A DNA stretch of 64,000 bases, from positions 62,001-126,000 of the forward strand of contig NZ_BMUL01000004.1 of NCBI RefSeq assembly GCF_014650175.1, in the 5' to 3' direction. This stretch comes from Streptomyces termitum (lineage in GTDB: Bacteria; Actinomycetota; Actinomycetes; Streptomycetales; Streptomycetaceae). Each line of letters begins with the position of its first letter. Position 1 is the stretch's first letter. The notes below the pieces were generated by a model. That model saw nothing but the letters and a program-made list of their open reading frames with translations. It made no database searches and was not told the DNA's origin. Shown piece after piece: positions 36,967 through 45,040 of this stretch. A program made the translations under genes and the position numbers.

Positions 36967-38088
36967 TCAGCGGGGGTTCGGGACGGGGGCGGACGCCGCC
37001 GCCTCGCGCAGCAGCTCGGTGCCGGTGCCCAGCCACTGGGAGTCCACGGCGGCGCGGCGCAGGAACAGCTGGGCGTCGCCGGCCTCCGTCATGCCGTGCG
37101 CGCCGTGCAGGTGCACCGACTCGGCGGCCGCCCGCCGGGCCAGCTCGCCCGCCAGGTACAGGGCCTGCGCCCCGCCGCGGCGCACGTCCCGGCCCCGGTC
37201 GGCGGCCGCGGCCTGCGCGCGGGCGAAGGCCGCCGCGGTCGCCGCCTCCGCGGCCAGCGCGGCCAGCCGGTGGGCGGGCGCCTGCTGCCGGGCCAGCGGC
37301 CCGCCGAAGGCGTGCCGCGACCTCAGCCGCTCGGCGGCCAGGTCCACCGCGGCCCGGGCGGCGCCCGCCAGCGCGGCGGCGTGCCGGACGCGGGCGGCGG
37401 CCAGCACCCCGGGCCAGAGCGCGCCCACCGGGTGGACGGCCCCGGACACGGCCGCCCGGTCCAGCCCGACCGCGTACAGGTCGCCGCGCCCGATGTCGTC
37501 GCGGCGGGTCAGGCGCACCCCGGGCTGCTCGCGGGGGACGAGCGCCAGGACCGTCTCCCCGTCGGACCGGGTGCCGACCACCACCAGGTGGCCGCAGTCC
37601 GCGGCGAAGGCGGTGAAGGGCCGGCGGCCGTCGACCGCGTACCCGTCCGCCTCCCGGCGCACGGTGAGCGCCCCGGGCCGGGCCGGGCCGCTCAGCCCGT
37701 CCTCCCGTACCGCGAGGGCCAGCGGGGCCGCGCCGAGGGCCGCCGCGTCGAGCAGCGGTCCGTACGCCGGGTCGCCGGTGGCGGTGAGCAGGGCGGCGGC
37801 CGTCACGGTGTCCGCGTACGGGCTCTGGTAGAGGGCGGCGCCCATCAGTCCGGCGAGGGCGGTCCGCTCCTCCTCGGCGCGCGGGCCGAGGGCGCCCAGT
37901 TCGGCCAGGGTGGCCCACACCGCGTCCCGGGTGCCGGCGTCCTCCTCCCCGAGCCGGGCCGAGGGCCCGTCGGCCGCGCCGCGCGGCCGCTCCCCGAGGC
38001 GGCGCAGCACCGGCGCCAGCTCGGGACCGAACAGTTCCCTCAGCTCGCCGGGCACGGCCGCGTACGGGTCGGGTGCTCCGCGCATCAT
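36967..38088 (-). CDS. Acyl-CoA/acyl-ACP dehydrogenase-like protein (373 aa)
   Basis: An ACAD-fold flavoprotein with weak N-terminal conservation but clear C-terminal family features (RHAFGGPLARQQAPAHRLA, ESVHLHGAHGMTEAGDAQL, FLRRAAVDSQWLG). It is paired with a second, better conserved ACAD (38207-39373). In acidic lipopeptide and ramoplanin-type clusters, ACAD pairs introduce double bonds into the carrier-bound fatty acid, so an equivalent role on the FAAL-loaded acyl chain is likely. The poorly conserved catalytic region could mean a partner subunit role. Oxidation of a carrier-bound amino acid is an alternative. Confidence 0.82.
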   Translation of the reverse strand: MMRGAPDPYAAVPGELRELFGPELAPVLRRLGERPRGAADGPSARLGEEDAGTRDAVWATLAELGALGPRAEEERTALAGLMGAALYQSPYADTVTAAALLTATGDPAYGPLLDAAALGAAPLALAVREDGLSGPARPGALTVRREADGYAVDGRRPFTAFAADCGHLVVVGTRSDGETVLALVPREQPGVRLTRRDDIGRGDLYAVGLDRAAVSGAVHPVGALWPGVLAAARVRHAAALAGAARAAVDLAAERLRSRHAFGGPLARQQAPAHRLAALAAEAATAAAFARAQAAAADRGRDVRRGGAQALYLAGELARRAAAESVHLHGAHGMTEAGDAQLFLRRAAVDSQWLGTGTELLREAAASAPVPNPR

Positions 38089-38206
38089 GGATGACCTGCG
38101 CTTTCTGCCACGGTCGGGGGTGTCGGTCGGGTCGGTTTCGATACGGCGCCGGGGACGCGGGTCCCGTCCCGCGCCGGGGTCCCTCCCCGGCCGAGGGCGC
38201 GGGGGC

Positions 38207-39373
38207 TCACAGCAGCCCCAGGCCGTTGGCGGCGATGAGGGAGAGCATGACCTCGGAGGTGCCCGAGGCCAGCCGGTGCGAGGGGCCCATGCGCAGCGCC
38301 GCCTCCAGCACCCCGCCGTCGGGCGCGGCGCCGTCCCAGGCGGTCAGCACCCCCTCCAGCCCGCAGATCTCCAGGCCGAGGTCGAGCACGGGCCGGATCT
38401 GCTCGGTGACGTACCACTTGGCCATCGCCGAGCCGACCGGGTCCGGGCGGCCCGCTTCGAGGTTGCGCACCTGCTGCCAGGCCATGGCGTGCCCGGCGCG
38501 CAGCCGGGCGTCCAGCGCGGCCAGCGGCAGTGCGTACGCCGGGTCGTCGAGGCGGCCGGTGGCCGCCGCCCGCTCGGTCACCAGGTCCAGCAGGCGGCGG
38601 GCCTTGGCGTGGAAGTCGATCCCGGTGCGCTCCAGTTGGAGCAGGTCGTTCATCAGGGCCCAGCCGTTGTCGACCTCGCCGACGACGTCGGCCCCGGTCA
38701 GGCGCACCCCGTCGACGACGACCACGGTGAACCGGTCGTTGCACAGCGACGGAAGGGGCTCGACGTGGACGCCGGGGGAGCGCAGCGGGAGCAGGAAGAG
38801 GGTGATGCCGTGCATGGCCACCGACGACTCGGTGGTGCGGGCCGCGCACAGCGCCACGTCGCCGAACTGCGACTTCATGTTGAAGGACTTGCGGCCGTAC
38901 AGCCGCCAGCCGTCGCCGTCGCGGCGCGCGGTGGTGCGCAGCGCCGACAGGTCGGACCCGGCCTCCGGCTCGGTGAACAGGACGGTGGCGATCTCCTCGC
39001 CGGCGGCCAGCGCCGGAAGGTACCGCTTCTTCTGCTCCTCGGTGCCCACCTCCAGCAGGAACCGGCCGACGATGTCGATGCCGAGGACGTGCACGTCGTC
39101 GGGGATCCCGGCGAGCGTCATCTCCTCGGTGACGAGGGCGGCCTCGGCCGCGCCCAGACCGGCCCCGCCGTACTCCTCGGGCCAGTTCGGGGCGAGCCAG
39201 CCCCGCTCGCCCAGCCAGCGGTGCACCGGCAGCCGGGCGGCCTCGGTGTCCGGCGGGTAGGCGGCGATCTCGGCGGCCAGGGCGCGGACGCGCTCCTCGG
39301 CGAGCAGGGCGCGCACCCGCCCCCGGAACTCCTCCTCGGCCGGGGTCAGGGCCCCCGGGTGTCCGCCGGTCAC
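38207..39373 (-). CDS. Acyl-CoA/acyl-ACP dehydrogenase (388 aa)
   Basis: Standard ACAD architecture: N-terminal helical domain with LGERGWLAPNWPEEYGGAG, mid-domain FAD motif VLFTEPEAGSDLSALRT, and C-terminal HRLASGTSEVMLSLIAANG. It would take an alpha-beta proton pair from an acyl thioester. GTG 39373 overlaps the upstream NRPS stop by GTGA, so it is translationally coupled to that module. Together with the adjacent ACAD it probably desaturates the fatty acyl starter. The overlap with the NRPS gene also leaves open action on a module-bound aminoacyl thioester. Confidence 0.87.
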   Translation of the reverse strand: MTGGHPGALTPAEEEFRGRVRALLAEERVRALAAEIAAYPPDTEAARLPVHRWLGERGWLAPNWPEEYGGAGLGAAEAALVTEEMTLAGIPDDVHVLGIDIVGRFLLEVGTEEQKKRYLPALAAGEEIATVLFTEPEAGSDLSALRTTARRDGDGWRLYGRKSFNMKSQFGDVALCAARTTESSVAMHGITLFLLPLRSPGVHVEPLPSLCNDRFTVVVVDGVRLTGADVVGEVDNGWALMNDLLQLERTGIDFHAKARRLLDLVTERAAATGRLDDPAYALPLAALDARLRAGHAMAWQQVRNLEAGRPDPVGSAMAKWYVTEQIRPVLDLGLEICGLEGVLTAWDGAAPDGGVLEAALRMGPSHRLASGTSEVMLSLIAANGLGLL

Positions 39374-42300
39374 CGCGCACCGTCCGGACCGGCCTCGGCG
39401 CGCTCCAGCAGGGCCAGCAGCTCGGCGTCGTCGGCCGCGGCCAGCTCCCGCTCCTCGACCAGGTCGGCGAGCTGCCCGAGGGTGGTGTGGACGAACAGGT
39501 CGCGCAGTTCCAGGTCGACGCCGAAGCGCTCCCGGATCCGGGCCGCGAACTGGGTGATCTTGAGCGAGTTGCCGCCGACGGCGAAGAAGCCGTCGTGGAC
39601 GCCGAAGCCGCCCCGGCCCAGGAGTTCCTCCCAGATTCCGGCGAGCGCGAGCTGCGTGGGCGTCGAGGGGGCCTCGAACTCCACCGCGCCGACGGCCTGT
39701 CCGGGCTCCGGCAGACGGGCCCGGTCCAGCTTCCCGCTCGCCGCGCGCGGCAGTTCGCCGAGCACCGCGAAGAGGGCGGGCACCAGGTGCGCGGGCAGCC
39801 GTCCGCCCAGCCGCCGGCGCAGTTCCCCCTCGTCCGGCACGGCCGCCCCGGGAGCGGCGACCAGGTACGCCACCAGCCGGGCGTCGGCGCCCTCGCCGTG
39901 GGCGACGACGACCGCCTCGGCGATCTCCGGCTCGGCGGTCAGCGCCTGCTCGATCTCGCCGGGCTCGATGCGCAGTCCCCGGATCTTGACCTGCTGGTCG
40001 ACGCGGCCCCGGAACTCCAGGCTCCCGTCGGCCCGGCGGACCACGAGGTCGCCGGTGCGGTAGAGCCGTCCGCGCTCCCCGTCGGCGCCGGTGTCGGGGC
40101 CGTACGGGTCCGGGACGAACTTCTGCCCGGTCAGCTCGGGATTGCCGAGGTAGCCGCGGGCCACCCCGACGCCGCCGACGAGCAGTTCGCCCGGCACGCC
40201 GACGGGCACGAGGGCGCCGAACCGGTCGACCACGTGCGCCGTGTAGTTGGCGAGCGGGGTGCCGATGGGCGGCATCGCGTCGTGCACGGTGTGCGGGCAC
40301 CGGTGGTCGAGGCAGGCGACGGTGGCCTCGGTGGGGCCGTACCCGTTGTGGAACTCGCGCCCGGGGGTGTTCCAGCGGTTGACGAGTTCGCCGGGGAAGG
40401 CCTCCAGGCCGACGAAGAGGGTCCGCAGCTCCGGCAGCGCGGCCGGGTCGAGCGCCCCGAGCACCGCGGGCGGCAGGTCGGCGACGGTGACGTGCTCGTC
40501 GCGCATCAGGGCGGTCAGCCGGTCCGGGTCGAGCAGGGTCTCGCGCGGCGCCTGCACCAGGGCGGCGCCGCTGGTCAGCGCGGAGAAGAAGTCGAACAGG
40601 CTGACGTCGTACGAGGGGTTGGCGAACTGGAGCACCCGGTCCCCGGGGCCCATCCGGAACAGCTCGGTGATGGCCCGCGCGAAGTTCACGATCGAACGGT
40701 GCTCGACCTGGACGCCCTTGGGGCGGCCGGTCGAACCCGAGGTGAAGATCACGTACGCGAGGTTCTCCGGGCCCGCCGAAGCAGGCGGCCGGCCGGGCGC
40801 GGGCCCGTCCGCGAGCGCCGGGTCGTCGGCGAGCACGGCGGTCGTCCCGTCCGGCAGCCCGGCGGCCAGGTCGGCCGTGGTGACGGTGACGAGGGCGCCG
40901 GCCTCCTCCAGGAGCAGCCGCCGGCGCTCGGCCGGATGGTCCGGGTCCAGCGGCAGGTAGCCGCCGCCCGCCTTGTGCACGGCGAGGAAGGCCACCGGCA
41001 GCACCGGGCCGCGCCGGGCGAGCACGCCCACCACCGACTCGGGCCCGACCCCCCGCGCGCGCAGCGCGTGGGCGAGCCGGTCGGCCCGCTCGTCGAGCTC
41101 CCGGTAGGTCAGCGAGGTGCCCTCGTGCACCACCGCCACCGCGTCCGGGTGGGCGTCGGCCACGGCCTCGACGAGCTGGTGCAGGCACAGCTCCTCGGAG
41201 CCGTACGCGCGCGCCGTGTCGTTCCAGTCGTGGACCAGCCGCCGCCGCTCCCCGTCGGTGAGCAGCGGCAGCTCGCTCAGCCGCAGGTCCGGGTTCTCGG
41301 TGACGGCCCGCAGCAGCCGGGCGTAGTGCCCGAACAGCCGCTCGATGCGGTCGGTGTCGAACAGTTCGGTGGAGTACTCGGCCCACAGCCGCAGCCCCTG
41401 GCCGGGCACCTCGGTCAGCTGCACCGCCAGGTCGAAGCGGGCGGTGCCCGGGTCGACCGGGTAGGGCTCGGCGGACAGCCCGCCGGCCTCGGCCTCGGCC
41501 GCCGCCGCGTGCTGGAGGGTGAAGCAGGTCTGGAAGAGCGGGTTGCGGCTCGGGTCGCGCTCGGGGGCCAGCTCGTCCACCAGGGTGCCGAACGGCAGGT
41601 CCTGGTGGAAGTGGGCGCCCATCACCGTCTCGCCGGTGCGCCGCAGCAGCTCGCGGAAGGTCGGGTCGCCCTCCGTGGAGGTGCGCAGGACCAGGGTGTT
41701 GGAGAAGAAGCCGATGAGGTTCTCGATCTCCGGGCGGGTGCGGCCCGAGAAGACCGAGCCGAGGACGATGTCGTCCTGGCCGGTGTAGCGGGACATCAGC
41801 GCGGTGAAGGCGGCGAGCACCACCGTCAGCAGGGTGGCCCGCTCGGCGAGGGCCGTGCGGTGCAGTCCGCGCAGCAGTTCGTCCGGCAGCATCTCGGTGA
41901 GCGTGGCGCCGTCCCGGGTCGGGTCGGCGGGCCGGGGGCGGTCGGAGGGGAAGTCGAGCGTCGCGGCGCCCGCCAGCCGCTCGCGCCAGTACGCGAGCTG
42001 CTTGTCCAGTACCTCGCCGCTCAGGTGGCCGCGCTGCCACACCGCGAAGTCGGCGTACTGCACCGGGAGTTCGGGAAGTCCGGAGGCCGATCCGGCGATC
42101 TCGGCCCGGTAGAGGGCGACGAGTTCGCGGGTCAGGATGTCGGTGGACCAGCCGTCGGTGGCGATGTGGTGCATGGCCAGGACGAGGACGTGCTCCTCGG
42201 GCCCGAGCCGCACCAGCGACACCCGCAGCGCGTGCTCGGCCGCCAGGTCGAAGGAGTGCCTGACCTCGGCCCGCACGTGCGCCTCGACGGCCGCCTCCCG

Positions 42301-42738
42301 CTCGGCCGCGCCGAGCGCCCCGAGGTCGGTGACGGGCAGCGGGACCTCGGCGGGGGCGGGGTCCACGTGCTGGTGGGCCACCCCGTTCAGCTCCGGGTAG
42401 CGGGTGCGCAGGATCTCGTGCCGCCCCACCAGCGCCGTCAGCGCCCGCCGGAACGCCGGCAGGTCCAGCGGCGCCCGCAGCCGCAGCACCGACGGCGCGT
42501 TGTAGACCGGCCTGCCCTGCGACCACTGGTTCAGGAACCACAGCCGCTGCTGCGTGAACGACAGCGGCAGGGCCCGGTCCCGGGCCGCCGGGGTGATCGA
42601 GGCGCTCGTCGTGCGCACCGCGGTGCGCTGCCGCTCGCGCAGCGCGAGCAGCGCCTTGCGGGTGTCGGCGAGGCTGCGCGCGCTCGCCCCGGAGGCGGTG
42701 GCGGCGGCCGTTGCCGCCCCGGTCGTCGTCTCGGCCAT
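39370..42738 (-). CDS. NRPS module C-A-T (1122 aa), substrate unassigned
   Basis: The C domain has HHIATDGWS, the A domain has [15 protein letters not shown] and [11 protein letters not shown], and the carrier has FFAVGGNSLKITQ. The pocket by hand is about D-V-F-D-F-G-G-V-A-K, with no match that I know. It shares core features with the stand-alone A protein (16437-17936), and the extra acidic residue at the 278 position could pair with a basic side chain. The gene directly follows the carrier-pathway kinase (6 bp after its stop) in the same operon, so it is a good candidate for loading the diamino-dihydroxy or azabicyclic amino acid. ATG 42738 has GGGGAG upstream. Confidence 0.9.
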   Translation of the reverse strand: MAETTTGAATAAATASGASARSLADTRKALLALRERQRTAVRTTSASITPAARDRALPLSFTQQRLWFLNQWSQGRPVYNAPSVLRLRAPLDLPAFRRALTALVGRHEILRTRYPELNGVAHQHVDPAPAEVPLPVTDLGALGAAEREAAVEAHVRAEVRHSFDLAAEHALRVSLVRLGPEEHVLVLAMHHIATDGWSTDILTRELVALYRAEIAGSASGLPELPVQYADFAVWQRGHLSGEVLDKQLAYWRERLAGAATLDFPSDRPRPADPTRDGATLTEMLPDELLRGLHRTALAERATLLTVVLAAFTALMSRYTGQDDIVLGSVFSGRTRPEIENLIGFFSNTLVLRTSTEGDPTFRELLRRTGETVMGAHFHQDLPFGTLVDELAPERDPSRNPLFQTCFTLQHAAAAEAEAGGLSAEPYPVDPGTARFDLAVQLTEVPGQGLRLWAEYSTELFDTDRIERLFGHYARLLRAVTENPDLRLSELPLLTDGERRRLVHDWNDTARAYGSEELCLHQLVEAVADAHPDAVAVVHEGTSLTYRELDERADRLAHALRARGVGPESVVGVLARRGPVLPVAFLAVHKAGGGYLPLDPDHPAERRRLLLEEAGALVTVTTADLAAGLPDGTTAVLADDPALADGPAPGRPPASAGPENLAYVIFTSGSTGRPKGVQVEHRSIVNFARAITELFRMGPGDRVLQFANPSYDVSLFDFFSALTSGAALVQAPRETLLDPDRLTALMRDEHVTVADLPPAVLGALDPAALPELRTLFVGLEAFPGELVNRWNTPGREFHNGYGPTEATVACLDHRCPHTVHDAMPPIGTPLANYTAHVVDRFGALVPVGVPGELLVGGVGVARGYLGNPELTGQKFVPDPYGPDTGADGERGRLYRTGDLVVRRADGSLEFRGRVDQQVKIRGLRIEPGEIEQALTAEPEIAEAVVVAHGEGADARLVAYLVAAPGAAVPDEGELRRRLGGRLPAHLVPALFAVLGELPRAASGKLDRARLPEPGQAVGAVEFEAPSTPTQLALAGIWEELLGRGGFGVHDGFFAVGGNSLKITQFAARIRERFGVDLELRDLFVHTTLGQLADLVEERELAAADDAELLALLERAEAGPDGAR

Positions 42739-42743
42739 CGTCG

Positions 42744-43613
42744 TCAGCTCCCCGTCGTCGTCAGCGGCGCTGCGCCGCCCGTCTCGTGTACGGCGGCCAG
42801 CCGTACGGTGGTCCCCGCGCCGCCGAGCGCGCCGGAGACCGGGTTCCGCACCCGGCCGTCGGCCACCACCACCTCGGCCACCGAGCCGAGCAGGGCCTCC
42901 CGGGCCGCCTGGAGCTTGGCCCGCATGCCGCCCACGGCCGCGTCCCCGACCGGGCCCTCGGCGGGCACCCGGTACTCGGGCAGCAGCGAGGACTCGTCGC
43001 GGTGGTCGGCCAGCACGCCCGGCGCGCCCGTCAGCAGCACCAGCCGCTCGGCCCCCAGGGCGGCGGCGACGGCGGCGGCGGCCCGGTCGGCGTCCACGTT
43101 GACCGCCGTGCCGTCCTCGGCGAGGGCCGGCGGGGACAGCACGGGCACGACGCCGGCGTCCAGGAGCAGGTTCAGCAGTGCCGGATCCACCGCGCGGATC
43201 CGGCCGTTGTGGTCGTCGCGGATCATGACGGTGCGGCCGTCGAGCACCGCGCGGTGCGCGGCCGTCCGCCGGGCCGTGACGGTGGCCCCGTCGAGGCCGG
43301 TCAGCCCGGCGGCGCGGGCGCCGTACCGGCCGAGCGCCGCCACCAGGGCGGGCTTGACCTTCCCGGCGAGCGCCAGTTGGAGCACCTCCAGGGTGGCCGG
43401 GTCGGTGTAGCGGCTGGAGGAGCCGCTGGGCGTGGTCAGCCGGCGCTGGGGCACGCCGAGCCGCTCCGCCAGCAGGTCGACCTCGGCGGCCCCGCCGTGC
43501 ACCAGCACGACACGGCGGCCCGCGGCGGCCAGGGACGCGATGTCGGCGCACATCGCGTCCCGGTCGATCGCCGGGCTGCCACCGCATTTGACGACGGTGA
43601 CGGGGTGAATCAT
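42744..43613 (-). CDS. lysZ: LysZ/ArgB-type kinase for carrier-bound substrate (289 aa)
   Basis: An amino-acid-kinase-fold protein: VVKCGGSPAI at the N-terminus, VVLVHGGAAEVDLLAERLG, then DHNGRIRAVDPALL, VNVDADRAAAAVAAALG and a C-terminal GGMRAKLQAAREAL. It will be called acetylglutamate kinase by general annotation. Its place next to a LysW-like carrier gene and a reductase identifies it as the kinase that phosphorylates the gamma-carboxyl of the carrier-attached glutamate (or homologue). ATG 43613 has AGAGG upstream. In vazabitide A biosynthesis an equivalent enzyme performs this step before reduction to the semialdehyde. Confidence 0.85.
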   Translation of the reverse strand: MIHPVTVVKCGGSPAIDRDAMCADIASLAAAGRRVVLVHGGAAEVDLLAERLGVPQRRLTTPSGSSSRYTDPATLEVLQLALAGKVKPALVAALGRYGARAAGLTGLDGATVTARRTAAHRAVLDGRTVMIRDDHNGRIRAVDPALLNLLLDAGVVPVLSPPALAEDGTAVNVDADRAAAAVAAALGAERLVLLTGAPGVLADHRDESSLLPEYRVPAEGPVGDAAVGGMRAKLQAAREALLGSVAEVVVADGRVRNPVSGALGGAGTTVRLAAVHETGGAAPLTTTGS

Positions 43614-43660
43614 GTGTCGCTGCCTCTCGGATCGGTACGGCGCTTGCGAAGGGGAACGGG

Positions 43661-43678
43661 GCCGGGCGGGGGCCCGGC
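43661..43678. other. GC-rich hairpin between reductase and kinase genes
   Basis: GCCGGGC (43661-43667) and GCCCGGC (43672-43678) pair around a GGGG loop in the 120-bp gap between the lysY-like stop and the lysZ-like start. It could tune read-through or mRNA stability. Confidence 0.4.
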
Positions 43679-43733
43679 GCCACCGGGGGAGGAGCCCCGC
43701 CGGCACCGGCCCGGTCGCGCGGGCCCGGCGCGG

Positions 43734-44759
43734 TCAGATCGGGTGCAGCCCCGGGAAGCCCAGGGCGGTCCGCTCGTCCCAGCCCATGCGGATGTTCATG
43801 CTCTGTACGGCGTTGCCCGCCCCGCCCTTGACGAGGTTGTCCAGCGCCCCGATCACCAGCAGCTCGCGGCTCGCCGCGTCGTAGGCGAAGCCGACGTCGC
43901 AGTAGTTGGAGCCGAGCAGCAGCTTGGGCTCGGGGAAGCGGTAGTTGCCGCGCTTCTGCGCGATGACGCGCACGAACGGCTCCCGCGCGTACGCCGCGCG
44001 GTAGGCCGCGCGGATCGCCGCCTCCGTGACGCCCGGCCGGGCGGTGGCCCGGACGACCACCTGCACCCCGCGCACGGCGTCCACCCCGGTGGCCGTCATC
44101 CGCGCGTCCAGGCCGGTGGCCTGGCTGATCTCGGCCTGGTGGCGGTGGCCCAGGGGCGCGAAGACCCGCAGGACGTTGCTGCGTTCGGAGTGCAGGTTCA
44201 TCTCGCCGGCCGAGGCGCCCGAACCGCTGGAGCCCACCCGGCCGTCCACGGTCACCCGGGACTCGATCAGGTCCGCCGCCGCGAGCGGGTTCAGGGCCAG
44301 GATCGACGCGCTCGCCATGCAGCCCGGCACGCTGACCAGATCGGCGGTGCGCAGGTGCTCGCGGTGCAGCTCGGGCAGACCGCTCACCGCGTCCGCGAGC
44401 AGCTCCGGCGCCGGGTGCTCCCGGCCGTAGTGCCTGCGGTACAGGGCGGGGTCCTTCAGCCGCAGGTCGGCGCTGAGGTCGAAGACCACCTTGCCCCGGG
44501 CGGCGAGCCCGGCCCGCCCGGCGGGGTCGTCGAGGCTGGAGGCGGTGAAGAAGAGGACGTCGCACTCGGGCAGCTGCTCCGGTGCGACATAGCTGAGGTC
44601 GGTCAGACCCCGGAGGTTGGGGTGCGTGCCGTCGACCCGCCTGCCGGACAGGCGGGTCGACGTGGCGGCCACCACCTCGACCTCGGGGTGGCCGAGCAGC
44701 ATCCGGAGCAGTTCGCCCCCGATGTACCCGGCCCCGCCGACGATCCCGGCGCGGATCAC
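43734..44759 (-). CDS. lysY: LysY/ArgC-type semialdehyde dehydrogenase for carrier-bound substrate (341 aa)
   Basis: A reductase of the N-acetyl-gamma-glutamyl-phosphate reductase family: GGAGYIGGELLRML dinucleotide fold at residues 8-21, SGLPELHRE, and catalytic Cys 147 in SVPGCMAS. It would reduce the acyl phosphate made by the adjacent kinase to the aldehyde while the amino group remains on the carrier protein. GTG 44759 lies 3 bp past the carrier-protein stop, so carrier, reductase and kinase form one unit. The aldehyde is the acceptor expected for the split transketolase at 47569-49439. Confidence 0.87.
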   Translation of the reverse strand: MIRAGIVGGAGYIGGELLRMLLGHPEVEVVAATSTRLSGRRVDGTHPNLRGLTDLSYVAPEQLPECDVLFFTASSLDDPAGRAGLAARGKVVFDLSADLRLKDPALYRRHYGREHPAPELLADAVSGLPELHREHLRTADLVSVPGCMASASILALNPLAAADLIESRVTVDGRVGSSGSGASAGEMNLHSERSNVLRVFAPLGHRHQAEISQATGLDARMTATGVDAVRGVQVVVRATARPGVTEAAIRAAYRAAYAREPFVRVIAQKRGNYRFPEPKLLLGSNYCDVGFAYDAASRELLVIGALDNLVKGGAGNAVQSMNIRMGWDERTALGFPGLHPI

Positions 44760-44762
44760 CCC

Positions 44763-44933
44763 CTACTCACCCCAGTCCTCTTCGGTCTCGGGAGCCAGGG
44801 CGATGATCAGCGGTTCCCGCGAAACGATTTCGAGCTCCGCCATGCATTCCGCGCACTCGACGATCTCGTTGAGTTCCACCTCGGGTGCGACGGAGACGTC
44901 CCCGGTGCACTCCGGGCATGCTTCCTTGAGCAA
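44763..44933 (-). CDS. lysW: LysW-type amino-group carrier protein (56 aa)
   Basis: A short acidic protein that standard gene finders may miss because it starts with TTG. TTG 44933 has GAAAGGA at the right distance, and no ATG or GTG start lies in frame nearby. It has two CxxC pairs (Cys 6, 9, 27, 30) forming the zinc ribbon and ends in the family hallmark EDWGE, whose terminal Glu gamma-carboxyl accepts the amino group of the substrate. In Thermus lysine and archaeal ornithine/lysine biosynthesis, and in Streptomyces vazabitide A biosynthesis, such carriers protect the alpha-amino group and present the substrate to each enzyme. It is followed at 3 bp by the reductase gene. Confidence 0.93.
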   Translation of the reverse strand: MLKEACPECTGDVSVAPEVELNEIVECAECMAELEIVSREPLIIALAPETEEDWGE

Positions 44934-45024
44934 GACGGCATCCTTTCCATGCGGTATTCGGAATTCTTTGCGCGGGCGTTTTCGCCGCAGGTCGAGCCTG
45001 CCGGGCGCGCCTTCGCGCAGTCAG

Positions 45025-45040
45025 TCGGGGATAACCCCTA
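45025..45040 (-). promoter_or_regulatory. Putative cluster operator (site 4)
   Basis: On the minus strand TAGGGGTTATCCCCGA, with the perfect inner palindrome GGGG-TTAT-CCCC. It lies 92 bp upstream of the carrier-protein start that heads the long operon to 28262. It overlaps the stop codon of the 45038-46090 gene. It matches sites 1 to 3. Confidence 0.55.

Noticed and set aside
42744..44759. Primary arginine biosynthesis genes argB and argC
   Set aside because: They are linked to a LysW-type carrier, a LysX-like ligase and a LysK-like hydrolase, not to argJ, argD or argH, and are embedded in an NRPS operon.
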